This document shows, one piece after another, positions 16,218-25,811 of a stretch of 64,000 nt of DNA. Position numbers and translations under genes: made by a program. The DNA lies in the NCBI RefSeq assembly GCF_018402035.1, contig NZ_JAGYJN010000002.1, positions 332,266 to 396,265 of the forward strand, given 5' to 3'. Numbering within the stretch: the stretch's first letter is position 1; every line of letters starts with the position of its first letter. Origin of the DNA: Roseicyclus sp. GTDB taxonomy: Bacteria; Pseudomonadota; Alphaproteobacteria; Rhodobacterales; Rhodobacteraceae. The notes beneath the pieces are model-generated. The model was not told where the DNA came from. It ran no database searches and saw nothing but the letters and a program-made list of their open reading frames with translations.

Positions 16218-18641
16218 ATGACGCGCGCCCTGCCCCCACAGATCACCGGCTGGTTTGACAGCCGTGGCTGGTCGATCCACCCGCACCAGCAAGACATGCT
16301 GGCGCGCGCCGATGCACCTTGCCAATTGCTGATCGCGCCCACGGGGGGCGGCAAAACCATGGCGGGGTTTTTGCCAACGCTTGCCGAACTAGCCGATGGC
16401 AAGCACAAGGGGCTGCACACGCTTTACGTCTCGCCGCTGAAAGCTCTGGCCACGGATATCAAGCGCAACTTGACCGGCCCGATCACCGAGATGGGCCTGC
16501 CCATCCGGGTTGAGGATCGCACGGGCGACACCTCTGCCCATACCAAGCGTCGCCAACGCGCCGACCCGCCGCATATCCTTTTGACGACGCCCGAAAGCCT
16601 TGCACTGATGGTGTCGTTCGAAGATGCCCATCGGACATTTGCGGGCTTAAGCCGCATCATCGTCGATGAAATCCACGCACTGGCCGAAAGCAAACGGGGC
16701 GATCAGCTGATGCTCGCGCTCTCGCGGCTGTCGAGCCTTGCGCCGGGTCTGCGCCGTGTGGGCCTGTCTGCCACCGTCGAAGACCCCGATGCCATCGCGC
16801 GCATCTTGGCCCGCCACCCTGACCCTTGCGAGATCTTGCTGGCCGATCCCGGCCCCGACCCCGACATCGCCATGCTGACGACCGAAGCCCCACCGCCATG
16901 GTCGGGCGGCGGCGGTAGATACGCCATTCCCGCCGTGCTAGCGGAAATTCGCAAACACCGCACGACGCTGATCTTTCACAACACCCGCGCGCAGGCGGAG
17001 CTGTTCTTTCACCACCTGTGGCTTGCCAATGACGACCAGTTGCCCATCGGTATCCACCATGGCGCGCTGGCCCGCGAACAGCGCGAGCGCGTCGAACAGG
17101 CGATGGTGGACGGACGGCTGAGGGCGATTGTCTGCACCGGATCGCTCGACCTTGGGATCGATTGGGGTGATGTGGACCTTGTGATCCAGATCGGCGCGCC
17201 CAAAAACGTCAAGCGGCTGGTTCAGCGGATCGGGCGGGCCAATCACCGCTACAACGCGCCCTCCAAGGCGCTGATCGTGCCCGCCAACCGCTTCGAGGTG
17301 ATCGAATGCACCGCAGCACTAGAGGCCGTGCGCGCCCATGCGCTGGATGGTGACACCGACCACACTGGGCCGCTGGATGTGCTTTGCCAACATATCCTGA
17401 TCCGCGCTTGCGCCGGACCCTTCCATGCCGATGATCTTTTCAACGAGGTCCGCAGCGCGGGCGCTTTTGCGGACCTGCCGCGCGAAACCTTCGACCGCTG
17501 CCTCGATTTCGCGGCGACGGGGGGCTACGCGCTGCGCGCCTATGATCAATGGCAACGCCTGATCCAACGCCCCGATGGCCAATGGCAGTTGCGCGATCCC
17601 CGCCGCGCCGCGCGCATCCGCATGAACATCGGCACCATCGTGGATGCCGACAAAATGCAGGTGCGCTTTCAGAAATCGCGCGGTGGCGCCCCCTTGGGCG
17701 AGGTGGAGGAGTATTTCGCCGCGATGCTGCGCAAGGGTGACACCTTTCTTATCGGTGGCCAGATCGTGCGCTTCGAGGGCATGCGCGAACTGGTGATCGA
17801 GGTCAGCCGCACCCCCCATCTCAAGCCCAAGATCGCAACCTTCATGGGCACGAAATTCGCAACCTCAACCCAGCTTTCCGACCGCATCTTGGAGATGTTC
17901 CGCCACACCGATTGGCCAGCCTTGCCGCAGCACACCCGCGACTGGCTGGCGCTACAACGCAAGCTTAGCCGCCTGCCCGAGCGCGACAGGCTTTTGGTCG
18001 AAAGCTTTCCCCATGACGGGCGCGAACATGTCGTGGCTTACGGCTTTGCAGGCCGCAATGCGCAGCAGACGCTTGGCCTTTTGATCACCAAACGGATGGA
18101 GGAGCTGGGGCTAAACCCGATGGGCTTTGTCGCCACCGATTACGCGACGCTGATCTGGGGGCTGGATGCGCCGGGCGATCCCACGACGCTATTTTCGCGC
18201 GACAATCTGATAGAAACCATGACGGCGTGGCTGGCCGATAACGCGGTGATGAAACGCACCTTCAAGGCCAGCGCATTGATCGCGGGGCTGATCGAGCGCA
18301 ACCAACCCGGTGCCGCGCGCAAAACCGGGCGACAGGCGACGTTTTCGACCGATATCCTTTACGATACGCTGCGCAAATACGACCCCGATCACATCATGCT
18401 GGCGATCACACGGGCCGAGGCGATGCGCGGACTTGTCGATTTCGGCCGGATCGAGGGGATGCTGGCGCGCATCGGCGATAGGATCGACCATATGCGCCTG
18501 CCCCGTGTCAGCCCGCTGGCCGCACCCCTGTTCTTGGAACCGGGCCGCGTGCCGATTGCGGGCATGGCCGATCAGCGCCTGCTCGAGGCCGAGGCCGCGC
18601 GCCTGATGGCCACCGCAGGTTTGGATGCTGTCATCACCTGA
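16218..18641 (+). CDS. Ligase-associated DEXH-box DNA helicase (Lhr-like)
   Basis: Superfamily 2 helicase of 807 residues of the ligase-associated, Lhr-core type, thought to act in a DNA-repair set with an ATP-dependent ligase, an exonuclease and a PdeM phosphoesterase. Motifs: APTGGGKT (residues 40-47), TPES, DEIH (150-153), SATV, then VCTGSLDLGIDWGDVD and QRIGRANHR in the second RecA domain, and a long Lhr-type C-terminal region. The PdeM gene follows. The ligase and exonuclease genes that usually precede it are not here; instead the Tad locus does. Confidence 0.92.
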   Translation: MTRALPPQITGWFDSRGWSIHPHQQDMLARADAPCQLLIAPTGGGKTMAGFLPTLAELADGKHKGLHTLYVSPLKALATDIKRNLTGPITEMGLPIRVEDRTGDTSAHTKRRQRADPPHILLTTPESLALMVSFEDAHRTFAGLSRIIVDEIHALAESKRGDQLMLALSRLSSLAPGLRRVGLSATVEDPDAIARILARHPDPCEILLADPGPDPDIAMLTTEAPPPWSGGGGRYAIPAVLAEIRKHRTTLIFHNTRAQAELFFHHLWLANDDQLPIGIHHGALAREQRERVEQAMVDGRLRAIVCTGSLDLGIDWGDVDLVIQIGAPKNVKRLVQRIGRANHRYNAPSKALIVPANRFEVIECTAALEAVRAHALDGDTDHTGPLDVLCQHILIRACAGPFHADDLFNEVRSAGAFADLPRETFDRCLDFAATGGYALRAYDQWQRLIQRPDGQWQLRDPRRAARIRMNIGTIVDADKMQVRFQKSRGGAPLGEVEEYFAAMLRKGDTFLIGGQIVRFEGMRELVIEVSRTPHLKPKIATFMGTKFATSTQLSDRILEMFRHTDWPALPQHTRDWLALQRKLSRLPERDRLLVESFPHDGREHVVAYGFAGRNAQQTLGLLITKRMEELGLNPMGFVATDYATLIWGLDAPGDPTTLFSRDNLIETMTAWLADNAVMKRTFKASALIAGLIERNQPGAARKTGRQATFSTDILYDTLRKYDPDHIMLAITRAEAMRGLVDFGRIEGMLARIGDRIDHMRLPRVSPLAAPLFLEPGRVPIAGMADQRLLEAEAARLMATAGLDAVIT

Positions 18642-18685
18642 CGCCCCCCTTGCTGAACGCGCACCCAAACGCCTATGAGCAGGCG

Positions 18686-19348
18686 ATGACCACCCTGCCC
18701 TTTCCCTTCCGTGGCGAAACGCTGCACGCCCTGCCGACGGGTGCGCTTTTCTGGCCCGCGCGCGCGCTTTTGTGCGTGTCTGATCTGCATTTGGGCAAGT
18801 CCGAGCGGGTGGCACGGCGGGGCGGCACCCTGTTGCCCCCCTATGAGACGATCGAGACACTCGACCGGCTAGGCCAAGATATCGCTGCAATGCGCCCTGC
18901 AACGGTCATCTGTTTGGGCGATAGTTTCGATGATCTGCGCGCCGCCCAAGCCTTGGGCGAACCGCTCAAGGCGCGGCTGACCAGCTTGATGGCGGGGCGG
19001 CGCTGGGTCTGGATCGCGGGCAATCATGATCCCGGCCCGCTCGATCTGGCGGGCAGCCACTTGGCACAATACGACGACGGCCCGCTCGTCTTTCGCCACA
19101 TCGCAGAGGCGGGGGCGATAGGTGAGATTTCGGGTCACTACCACCCCAAGGCGCGCATCACCTTGCGCGGGCGCAGCATCAGCCGCCGCTGCATCTTGCG
19201 CGATGATACCCGGCTGATCTTGCCTGCCTATGGTGCCTATACCGGCGGAATGTTCTGCGACCGCCCCGAACTCGCAGGGTTGATGGCGCGCGAGGCCGAG
19301 GCGATATTGCTGGCCGCGCCACCCATCCGTTTGCCCATGCCCCGCTGA
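18686..19348 (+). CDS. pdeM: Ligase-associated phosphoesterase PdeM
   Basis: Calcineurin-like metallophosphoesterase of the ligase-associated DNA damage response set. The 220-residue protein shows the metal-binding series SDLHLGK (about residue 31), LGDSFDD, GNHDP and GHYHPKA. The ATG at 18686 is preceded by GAGCAGG; a TTG at 18650 would add 12 residues and overlaps no signal. The gene is 44 bp after the helicase. Its last 112 bp overlap, on the opposite strand, the end of the LytTR gene. Confidence 0.9.
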   Translation: MTTLPFPFRGETLHALPTGALFWPARALLCVSDLHLGKSERVARRGGTLLPPYETIETLDRLGQDIAAMRPATVICLGDSFDDLRAAQALGEPLKARLTSLMAGRRWVWIAGNHDPGPLDLAGSHLAQYDDGPLVFRHIAEAGAIGEISGHYHPKARITLRGRSISRRCILRDDTRLILPAYGAYTGGMFCDRPELAGLMAREAEAILLAAPPIRLPMPR

Positions 19349-20172
19349 TCGAGCAAGCCAGTGGCGCGCAACGGTTCGAGATAGGCTTGGCTGACTGGCA
19401 AGACCGAGCCGTCGATCAATTCCAGCACATAACGCCGCCCCTCGGCCCTCACCCGCAAGACCGCATCCATCGCCACCCAATGCGAGCGGTGAATACGAAA
19501 CCCCTGCAAACCATCGAGATCCCGCAAGGCATCGCGAAAGCGCATGATCATGCGACCCGTGCCATGGGTGGTTTGGATCACCAGATAATGATTGTCGGCC
19601 GACACCCGCATCACCGCACCGGGCAGCGCAAAATCGCAGCGCGCGAGAAACGCCGGGCGGCTCAAAGATGGGATGTGATCGGTTTGCGCCGACAGGCGCT
19701 CTTGCGGTTCCACATAACGATCATGCGGATACGGGGCGAGCAGATCGACCAATCCCACCACTGACCCTGCCTGACCGCGCAATACGCTGATGCAAAGCCA
19801 GACCAGCACCACCACGATGACGCTATTGCCAAGTGATGGCACCACCGCCAGATCAACCCCCGGCAAGGCGCGGCACAAGGCCCAGATCATCGGCCCAAGG
19901 ATCAGCGCGCACAATCCACATTGAAACAGTCCCGCCCAGATCGCGCCACCAGCCCAAAGCGGGCGCACCAATACCGCCGCCCCACGCGCCACCGTCACCC
20001 CGGCGGCCAAAACACCGCCCCAAAACAACAAGCGCCAGCCAAGTGGCAAAGCCGCCAATGTGCCGAAAGGGCCGATGAGGCCAAGGGTCAGGGCAGAGAA
20101 AGCCCATATCATACCCAATGATGTCATCGGGCGCGCCCAATCGCGGACGACCTCGTTACGCACAAAAACCAT
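19237..20172 (-). CDS. Membrane-bound LytTR-family transcriptional regulator
   Basis: The 311-residue protein has about four hydrophobic segments in the N-terminal half (residues 20-135: MIWAFSALTLGLIGPFGTLAAL, VLAAGVTVARGAAVLV, FQCGLCALILGPMIWALC, VIVVVLVWLCISVL) and a LytTR DNA-binding domain at about 165-270 (DNHYLVIQTTHGTGRMIMRF, GFRIHRSHWVAM, LIDGSVLPVSQAYLEPL). Membrane-LytTR proteins regulate genes directly from the membrane. It is convergent with pdeM and overlaps it by 112 bp; the last ~37 residues, past the LytTR domain, are read from antisense of pdeM. The target genes are unknown; no sensor or inhibitor gene is adjacent. Confidence 0.85.
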   Translation of the reverse strand: MVFVRNEVVRDWARPMTSLGMIWAFSALTLGLIGPFGTLAALPLGWRLLFWGGVLAAGVTVARGAAVLVRPLWAGGAIWAGLFQCGLCALILGPMIWALCRALPGVDLAVVPSLGNSVIVVVLVWLCISVLRGQAGSVVGLVDLLAPYPHDRYVEPQERLSAQTDHIPSLSRPAFLARCDFALPGAVMRVSADNHYLVIQTTHGTGRMIMRFRDALRDLDGLQGFRIHRSHWVAMDAVLRVRAEGRRYVLELIDGSVLPVSQAYLEPLRATGLLDQRGMGKRMGGAASNIASASRAINPASSGRSQNIPPV

Positions 20173-20280
20173 GAACCACGACTATTCCGGTCAACACATT
20201 CCCGCGCGAACTCTAAACCACATTGGCCATGGCGCAAACCATTCTCGCGCGGGCCTGTACGATCTGCGAAGGATCGGCGC

Positions 20281-21180
20281 CTAAGCTGTCAGCCCCACGG
20301 GCTCATCCAAACCATGCGCCCGGCAACACGCCGTCAGCGTATTGGCCAACAGACAGGCAATGGTCATCGGCCCCACACCGCCGGGCACAGGGGTGATCGC
20401 CCCCGCCACGGCGGCGCAGCTGTCGTAATGGCAATCGCCCACCAGCCGGGTCTTGGCCGGATCATCCGGATGCGGCACCCGGTTGATGCCCACATCGATC
20501 ACCGTGGCACCGGGCTTGATCCAATCGCCCCGGATCATCTCGGGCCGTCCAACGGCGGCCACCACGATATCGGCGCGCCGACACACCGCACCCAGATCGG
20601 CAGTGCGCGAATGCGCGATGGTCACGGTGCAGCTATCGCCCAGCAAAAGCTGCGCCATGGGCTTGCCCACAATGTTCGAGCGGCCCACCACCACCGCCTC
20701 TAGCCCCGACAAATCGCCGTGATGGTCGCGCAGCATCATCAAGCACCCCAAGGGCGTGCAAGGCACCAGCGCCTTTTGCCCTGTCCCCAGAAGGCCCACA
20801 TTCGAGATATGAAACCCGTCCACATCCTTGGCGGGATCGATGGCATTGATCACCAATGCCGCATCGACATGGGCGGGCAGCGGCAATTGCACCAAGATGC
20901 CATGCACCGCAGGATCGGCATTCAGGCGGGCAACGAGCGCCAAGATCTCAGCCTCGGGCGTGGCGGCATCAAGCTTATGCTCGAAACTCGCCATCCCCGC
21001 CTCGATGGTCTGCACACCCTTGTTCTTGACATAGACTTGGCTGGCGGGATCTTGCCCGACCAAGACCACGGCCAATCCCGGCACAATCCCATGCCCAGCC
21101 TTGAGGCCCGCGACATGGGCCGCCACCTGTGCCCGCACCTTTGCTGCAAAGGCTTTCCCGTCGATGATCTGTGCGCCCAT
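20281..21180 (-). CDS. folD: Methylene-THF dehydrogenase / methenyl-THF cyclohydrolase FolD
   Basis: Bifunctional one-carbon enzyme interconverting 5,10-methylene-, 5,10-methenyl- and 10-formyl-tetrahydrofolate with NADP. The protein is 299 residues, as is usual. Catalytic Lys lies in YVKNKGVQ (K54), followed by QLPLPAHVD, the nucleotide loop [16 protein letters not shown] and the C-terminal [18 protein letters not shown]. The start is at 21180 (MGAQIIDG); the frame stays open far upstream but the extra sequence is antisense to fhs. It is downstream of fhs on the same strand, and both handle 10-formyl-THF. Confidence 0.96.
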   Translation of the reverse strand: MGAQIIDGKAFAAKVRAQVAAHVAGLKAGHGIVPGLAVVLVGQDPASQVYVKNKGVQTIEAGMASFEHKLDAATPEAEILALVARLNADPAVHGILVQLPLPAHVDAALVINAIDPAKDVDGFHISNVGLLGTGQKALVPCTPLGCLMMLRDHHGDLSGLEAVVVGRSNIVGKPMAQLLLGDSCTVTIAHSRTADLGAVCRRADIVVAAVGRPEMIRGDWIKPGATVIDVGINRVPHPDDPAKTRLVGDCHYDSCAAVAGAITPVPGGVGPMTIACLLANTLTACCRAHGLDEPVGLTA

Positions 21181-21192
21181 GCCCTGATCCTT

Positions 21193-21220
21193 CATCTTTC
21201 CCAAAAATACGCATGCCGCC
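21193..21220. repeat. Diverged copy of a short palindromic-element box
   Basis: CATCTTTCCCAAAAATAC followed by a GC-rich stretch, lying between folD and fhs. It resembles the conserved box (CATCTTTGCTT, a few variable bases, AAATACTCC) seen at 38438, 49639 and 57304, but the hairpin part is weak here. Confidence 0.45.
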
Positions 21221-21263
21221 TTTGGCCGACCCACGCTGCCCGCTGATCGGGGCGCCCGCTTGC

Positions 21264-22940
21264 TTAGAACAACCCCTCGATCAGACCTGCATCGTTCAGC
21301 CGGATGGTTTCCGAGGCTGGAACCTTGGGCAGGCCGGGCATGGTCATAATCTCGCCGCAGATCGCCACGACAAAACCCGCACCTGCGGAAAGCCGCACCT
21401 CGCGCACGGGGATGGTATGCCCCTCGGGCGCGCCGCGCAGGGTCGGGTCGGTGGAAAAGGAATACTGCGTCTTGGCCATGCAGACGGGCAGATTGCCATA
21501 GCCCGCATCCTCCCACGCTTTCAGCTGGGCGCGCACGCTTGCATCGGCGGTCACGCTGCCTGCACGATAGATCTTGGTTGCGATGGTCTCGATCTTGGCC
21601 ATCAGCCCCATCTCGTCGGGGTAGAGCGTGTGGAAATCCGCGCTGCCACCTTCGGCAAGTTCGGCCACACGATGCGCCAGTTCTTCGATGCCCGCGCTGC
21701 CTTGCGCCCAATGCTTGCACAAGATCGCCTCCGAGCCTTGGGCCGCGACATAGGCTTTGACGGCTGCAATCTCGGCATCGGTATCGCCTGCGAAATGGTT
21801 GATGCCGACGACGACGGGCACACCAAAGCTTTTGACGTTCTCGATATGACGACCCAGATTGGCGCAACCGGCCTGAACGGCTGCGACGTTCTCGGCACCC
21901 AGATCGGCCTTGGCCACGCCACCATTCATCTTCATCGCGCGCACGGTCGCCACGATCACCACCGCATCGGGGGCAAGACCCGCTTTGCGGCATTTGATGT
22001 TCATGAACTTTTCAGCACCCAGATCGGCCCCGAAACCGGCCTCGGTCACGACGAAATCGGCCAGCTTCAGCGCGGTCTTGGTCGCGATCACGCTGTTGCA
22101 GCCATGCGCGATATTCGCGAATGGGCCGCCATGCACAAAGGCGGGGTTGTTTTCCAGCGTTTGCACCAGATTGGGCTGCATCGCATCCTTGAGCAGCACC
22201 GTCATCGCGCCATCGGCCTTGATATCACGGCAATAAATCGGGGATTTGTCGCGGCGATAGGCCACGATCATATCGCCCAAGCGCCGCTCCAGATCGGCGA
22301 GGTTCTCGCTGAGGCACAAGATCGCCATCACCTCGGAGGCAACGGTGATGTCAAAGCCTGTCTGACGCGGGAAACCGTTCGAGACACCGCCAAGCGAGAC
22401 CACCACATCACGCAGCGCGCGGTCGTTCATATCCATCACGCGGCGCCACACCACCCGGCGCTCATCGATGCCCAGCGTATTGCCCCAATAGATATGGTTG
22501 TCGATCATCGCCGACAGCAAGTTATGCGCCGAGGTGATCGCGTGAAAATCGCCGGTGAAATGCAGGTTCATCTCTTCCATCGGCACGACTTGCGCATAGC
22601 CGCCACCGGCGGCCCCACCCTTCATCCCGAAATTCGGGCCAAGGCTCGCTTCGCGGATACAGATCGCGGCCTTTTTGCCGATGCGGTTCAGGCCATCGCC
22701 CAAACCCACGGTGGTGGTGGTTTTGCCTTCGCCCGCAGGCGTGGGGTTGATCGCGGTCACCAAGATCAACTTGCCGTTCGGGCGATCGGCCAGTCCGGTG
22801 ATGAAATCTTGTTCGATCTTGGCCTTATCATGCCCATAGGGCAGCAATGCCTCATAAGGGATGCCAAGCTTTTCACCGATCTGTTGGATCGGCTTTTTCT
22901 GCGCCTCGCGGGCGATTTCGATATCTGTCTTGAAGGCCAT
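21264..22940 (-). CDS. fhs: Formate-tetrahydrofolate ligase
   Basis: ATP-dependent synthesis of 10-formyl-THF from formate and THF. The 558-residue protein has the usual length and the family P-loop [14 protein letters not shown] (about residues 67-80), then [25 protein letters not shown] split over the THF site, and the C-terminal PGLPKVP segment. I place the start at ATG 22940 ([10 protein letters not shown]) with a GGGAAGGGA region upstream; an in-frame start at 22982 would add 14 unconserved residues. Together with folD it gives a formate assimilation or detoxification branch that feeds purine and formyl-Met synthesis. Confidence 0.96.
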   Translation of the reverse strand: MAFKTDIEIAREAQKKPIQQIGEKLGIPYEALLPYGHDKAKIEQDFITGLADRPNGKLILVTAINPTPAGEGKTTTTVGLGDGLNRIGKKAAICIREASLGPNFGMKGGAAGGGYAQVVPMEEMNLHFTGDFHAITSAHNLLSAMIDNHIYWGNTLGIDERRVVWRRVMDMNDRALRDVVVSLGGVSNGFPRQTGFDITVASEVMAILCLSENLADLERRLGDMIVAYRRDKSPIYCRDIKADGAMTVLLKDAMQPNLVQTLENNPAFVHGGPFANIAHGCNSVIATKTALKLADFVVTEAGFGADLGAEKFMNIKCRKAGLAPDAVVIVATVRAMKMNGGVAKADLGAENVAAVQAGCANLGRHIENVKSFGVPVVVGINHFAGDTDAEIAAVKAYVAAQGSEAILCKHWAQGSAGIEELAHRVAELAEGGSADFHTLYPDEMGLMAKIETIATKIYRAGSVTADASVRAQLKAWEDAGYGNLPVCMAKTQYSFSTDPTLRGAPEGHTIPVREVRLSAGAGFVVAICGEIMTMPGLPKVPASETIRLNDAGLIEGLF

Positions 22941-23081
22941 GTCAGGCGGGCTCCCTTCCCACATGCGGGCGTGTTTTCTCACCCTTGGCTATAGCGGGTG
23001 CATTGCGCGCCGGGAGGACCGATTGCGACACATTCCCAATCTCATTCGTCACGCGGCGTTTCCGATGCGAAACTGCCGCCC

Positions 23082-23690
23082 TTAACCGTGGGCCTTGCGC
23101 GCCTCATCGAGAAAACGCCAGACGGGCTGATCGGGGATATGCAGGCGCAGTGTCGCGCCAACTGCGATCACCCCTTCGCGCTCGACCCAAGCGGTCACAC
23201 CGCGCCGGTTTTGCGCCGCGCGCTTGAACCGTGCGCCCATGCCCGGATGGCGTGCCTCGATTGGTTTGGCGGGCAGCATGCAGGGGCGGTTTTCCATATC
23301 GATGGTCAGCGTTGTGCCGCTGGCCTCATCTTGCAGCCGGGATGAGGGCGGCACATGGGTGAAATCGGGAATGCCCCGGATCACCATCGAGGCGCCGACA
23401 AGCGCCGGGTCAAGGGCGTCAATCCCCATCTCGGCGGCGATGGCATCAAGATCTTCGGCCGACAAGATCGCGAGTTGGCGGGTATTTCTAATCGGTGTGC
23501 CGCGCTTATATTGCGCCAAGACCCGGCTATCAGAGGGGCGCACCAGCCCCGCGCGGCTTTCGCCCGCATAGCCCGCGAAACTCAAGGCCATGTCGCGCAA
23601 GGCTTGCGTTTCCAGCGCGGCATCGCGGTCGGGGTTCACGCCCAACCATGTAACGGTGGCGGTGTATTGCGTCGGGATCAGCGCTGGCAT
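23082..23690 (-). CDS. MOSC domain protein
   Basis: The 202-residue protein matches the MOSC (MoCo sulfurase C-terminal) fold: an N-terminal VTWLGVNPD strand, GLVRPSDSRVLAQYKRG, then VIRGIPDF, NRPCMLPAKPIEARHPGMGARF and a C-terminal GVTAWVEREGVIAVGATLRL. The Cys in RPC is in the place of the conserved MOSC cysteine. Such proteins bind or transfer sulfur for metal cofactors; the exact role is unknown. It lies between fhs and ftsH on the same strand. A molybdenum enzyme (xanthine dehydrogenase) is elsewhere in the window, but no link can be shown. Confidence 0.82.
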   Translation of the reverse strand: MPALIPTQYTATVTWLGVNPDRDAALETQALRDMALSFAGYAGESRAGLVRPSDSRVLAQYKRGTPIRNTRQLAILSAEDLDAIAAEMGIDALDPALVGASMVIRGIPDFTHVPPSSRLQDEASGTTLTIDMENRPCMLPAKPIEARHPGMGARFKRAAQNRRGVTAWVEREGVIAVGATLRLHIPDQPVWRFLDEARKAHG

Positions 23691-23768
23691 CTTTGCATCC
23701 TCTCATCTGCGGGATGATGTCACCCAAAGGCCATGATCTGCGCAACCCGGAACCGGCGCATCACACAA

Positions 23769-23797
23769 CAAAAGGCCCCCGATACGGGGGCCTTTTG
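23769..23797 (-). terminator. Terminator after ftsH
   Basis: A 12-bp perfect stem CAAAAGGCCCCC/GGGGGCCTTTTG with loop GATAC, 20 bp after the ftsH stop. The A/T ends of the stem supply a T-run on either strand, so it may work in both directions. Confidence 0.85.
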
Positions 23798-23817
23798 ATA
23801 ATTCTGCCTTGGGCGAT

Positions 23818-25734
23818 TTACGCGCTGGGTTCAGGCTCCATATCGCCTGCGGGCTTGGATTTTGGCTTGAGCTTGGGGATGGCCGTGATCGAGGGGGTGC
23901 CGCCCGAACGACTGCTGGTATCACCACTATCGTCGCCCTTGTTCAGCGGAAGGCCATCAATCACCTTCTTGATCTCGGATCCTGTCAGGGTCTCATACTC
24001 CAACAGGCCTTGGGCCAGTCGCTCGAGATCGTCGCGCTTTTCGGTCAAGATACGCTTGGCGGTCTCATAGCCTTCGTCAACAAGGGCTTTGACTTTGTCG
24101 TCAATGATCTTCTGGGTTGCAGCGGAATGGTTCGTGCCGCCCCCGTAAGAGCCCAGATAAGACTGCTGCTCATTGGCGTAATCGACATAGCCAAGCTCTT
24201 CGGCATAGCCAAATTGCGTAACCATCGCGCGCGCGATCTTCGAGACCTGCTGAATGTCAGAGGCAGCCCCTGATGTCACCATCTCTTTGCCGAACACCAA
24301 TTCCTCGGCCACACGCCCACCCATCGCCATGGCAATCTTGGATGTGTATTTGCGATAGCTGACCGAAAGCTGATCACGCTCGGGCAACGACAGAACAAGA
24401 CCCAGCGCACGGCCACGCGGAATGATCGTCGCTTTATGGATCGGGTCATGATCGGGCACATTCATGCCAACGACGGCATGGCCTGCCTCGTGATAGGCGG
24501 TCAGCTTTTTCTCATCCTCGGACATGACCATCGAGCGGCGCTCGGCACCCATCATGACCTTGTCCTTGGCGTTTTCGAAATCTTCCATCGTCACAAAGCG
24601 GCGGTTGATGCGCGCCGCCGTCAGCGCCGCCTCGTTCACAAGGTTCGCCAAATCCGCGCCCGAGAAACCCGGCGTGCCGCGCGCGATGATGCGCAGATCA
24701 ACATCGGGGCCAAGTGGCACCTTGCGCGAATGCACGTTCAAGATCCGCTCACGGCCCTTGATGTCGGGGTTCGGCACCTGCACCTGGCGGTCGAAGCGGC
24801 CGGGGCGCAACAGCGCGGGGTCAAGCACATCGGGCCGGTTGGTGGCCGCGATGATGATGATGCCCTCATTGGCCTCGAAACCGTCCATCTCGACCAAAAG
24901 CTGGTTCAACGTCTGTTCACGTTCGTCATTGCCACCGCCATAGCCCACGCCACGCGACCGGCCGACAGCGTCGATTTCGTCGATAAAGACGATGCAAGGC
25001 GCGTTCTTCTTGGCCTGTTCGAACATATCGCGCACGCGGCTTGCACCCACACCCACGAACATCTCGACAAAATCAGAGCCGGAGATGGTGAAAAACGGCA
25101 CACCTGCTTCGCCCGCGATGGCGCGTGCAAGCAGCGTCTTACCCGTACCGGGGGGGCCAACCAACAGCGCGCCTTTGGGGATCTTGCCACCCAAACGGCT
25201 GAATTTCTGCGGATTGCGGAGGAATTCGACGATTTCTTCCAGCTCTTCCTTGGCCTCGTCGATGCCTGCGACATCGTCAAAGGTCACGCGACCATGCTTT
25301 TCGGTCAGCAGTTTCGCCTTGGATTTACCAAAGCCCATCGCCCCACCTTTGCCGCCGCCCTGCATCCGGTTCATGAAGAATATCCAGATCCCGATCAGCA
25401 CCAGAACCGGCAGCCACAAGGACAAGACACTCAGGAAGCCCGACTGTTCTTGTGGGCGCGCCTCGATCCGCACACCGCGCTCGAGCAAGATTTGCGTCGT
25501 GTTCGCATCGCCCGGCGCAACGGTGCCAAAGGTGCCATTGGCTGTGGTAAACTGCACATTCTCGCCATCAAGCGTGGCTGACAAAACCTGTCCACCCTCC
25601 ACTTGGCCGATGAATTCGGAATAGGCCACGCCGCGCTGCGCCACCTGCGTCTGACCACCCGAGAACAGGTTGAACAAGGCCAGAATCAGTAGAAACAGGA
25701 TGACCCAAAAAGCGATGTTTCGCGCGTTACCCAA
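23818..25734 (-). CDS. ftsH: ATP-dependent zinc metalloprotease FtsH
   Basis: Membrane-anchored AAA protease that removes damaged or regulatory membrane and cytosolic proteins. The 638-residue protein has an N-terminal membrane segment (about 6-24), a periplasmic domain, a second segment (about 100-122), the AAA core with Walker A GPPGTGKT (193-200) and Walker [13 protein letters not shown], the SRH region, and the zinc site HEAGH (415-419). The C-terminal tail is Ser/Lys-Pro rich. It is the last gene of the tolQ-to-ftsH block, 78 bp after tilS. Confidence 0.97.
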   Translation of the reverse strand: MGNARNIAFWVILFLLILALFNLFSGGQTQVAQRGVAYSEFIGQVEGGQVLSATLDGENVQFTTANGTFGTVAPGDANTTQILLERGVRIEARPQEQSGFLSVLSLWLPVLVLIGIWIFFMNRMQGGGKGGAMGFGKSKAKLLTEKHGRVTFDDVAGIDEAKEELEEIVEFLRNPQKFSRLGGKIPKGALLVGPPGTGKTLLARAIAGEAGVPFFTISGSDFVEMFVGVGASRVRDMFEQAKKNAPCIVFIDEIDAVGRSRGVGYGGGNDEREQTLNQLLVEMDGFEANEGIIIIAATNRPDVLDPALLRPGRFDRQVQVPNPDIKGRERILNVHSRKVPLGPDVDLRIIARGTPGFSGADLANLVNEAALTAARINRRFVTMEDFENAKDKVMMGAERRSMVMSEDEKKLTAYHEAGHAVVGMNVPDHDPIHKATIIPRGRALGLVLSLPERDQLSVSYRKYTSKIAMAMGGRVAEELVFGKEMVTSGAASDIQQVSKIARAMVTQFGYAEELGYVDYANEQQSYLGSYGGGTNHSAATQKIIDDKVKALVDEGYETAKRILTEKRDDLERLAQGLLEYETLTGSEIKKVIDGLPLNKGDDSGDTSSRSGGTPSITAIPKLKPKSKPAGDMEPEPSA

Positions 25735-25811
25735 GGGAGTATCTCCTCACATGCCGGCCGGAAGGGTGCGGACGGTCGATCCACAGGAAGATAAGGATGC
25801 AGCGCCCGAGT

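Noticed and set aside
21171..22994. A 607-codon open frame opposite fhs
   Set aside because: Shadow of the fhs gene; no domain, low-complexity His/Arg-rich product.
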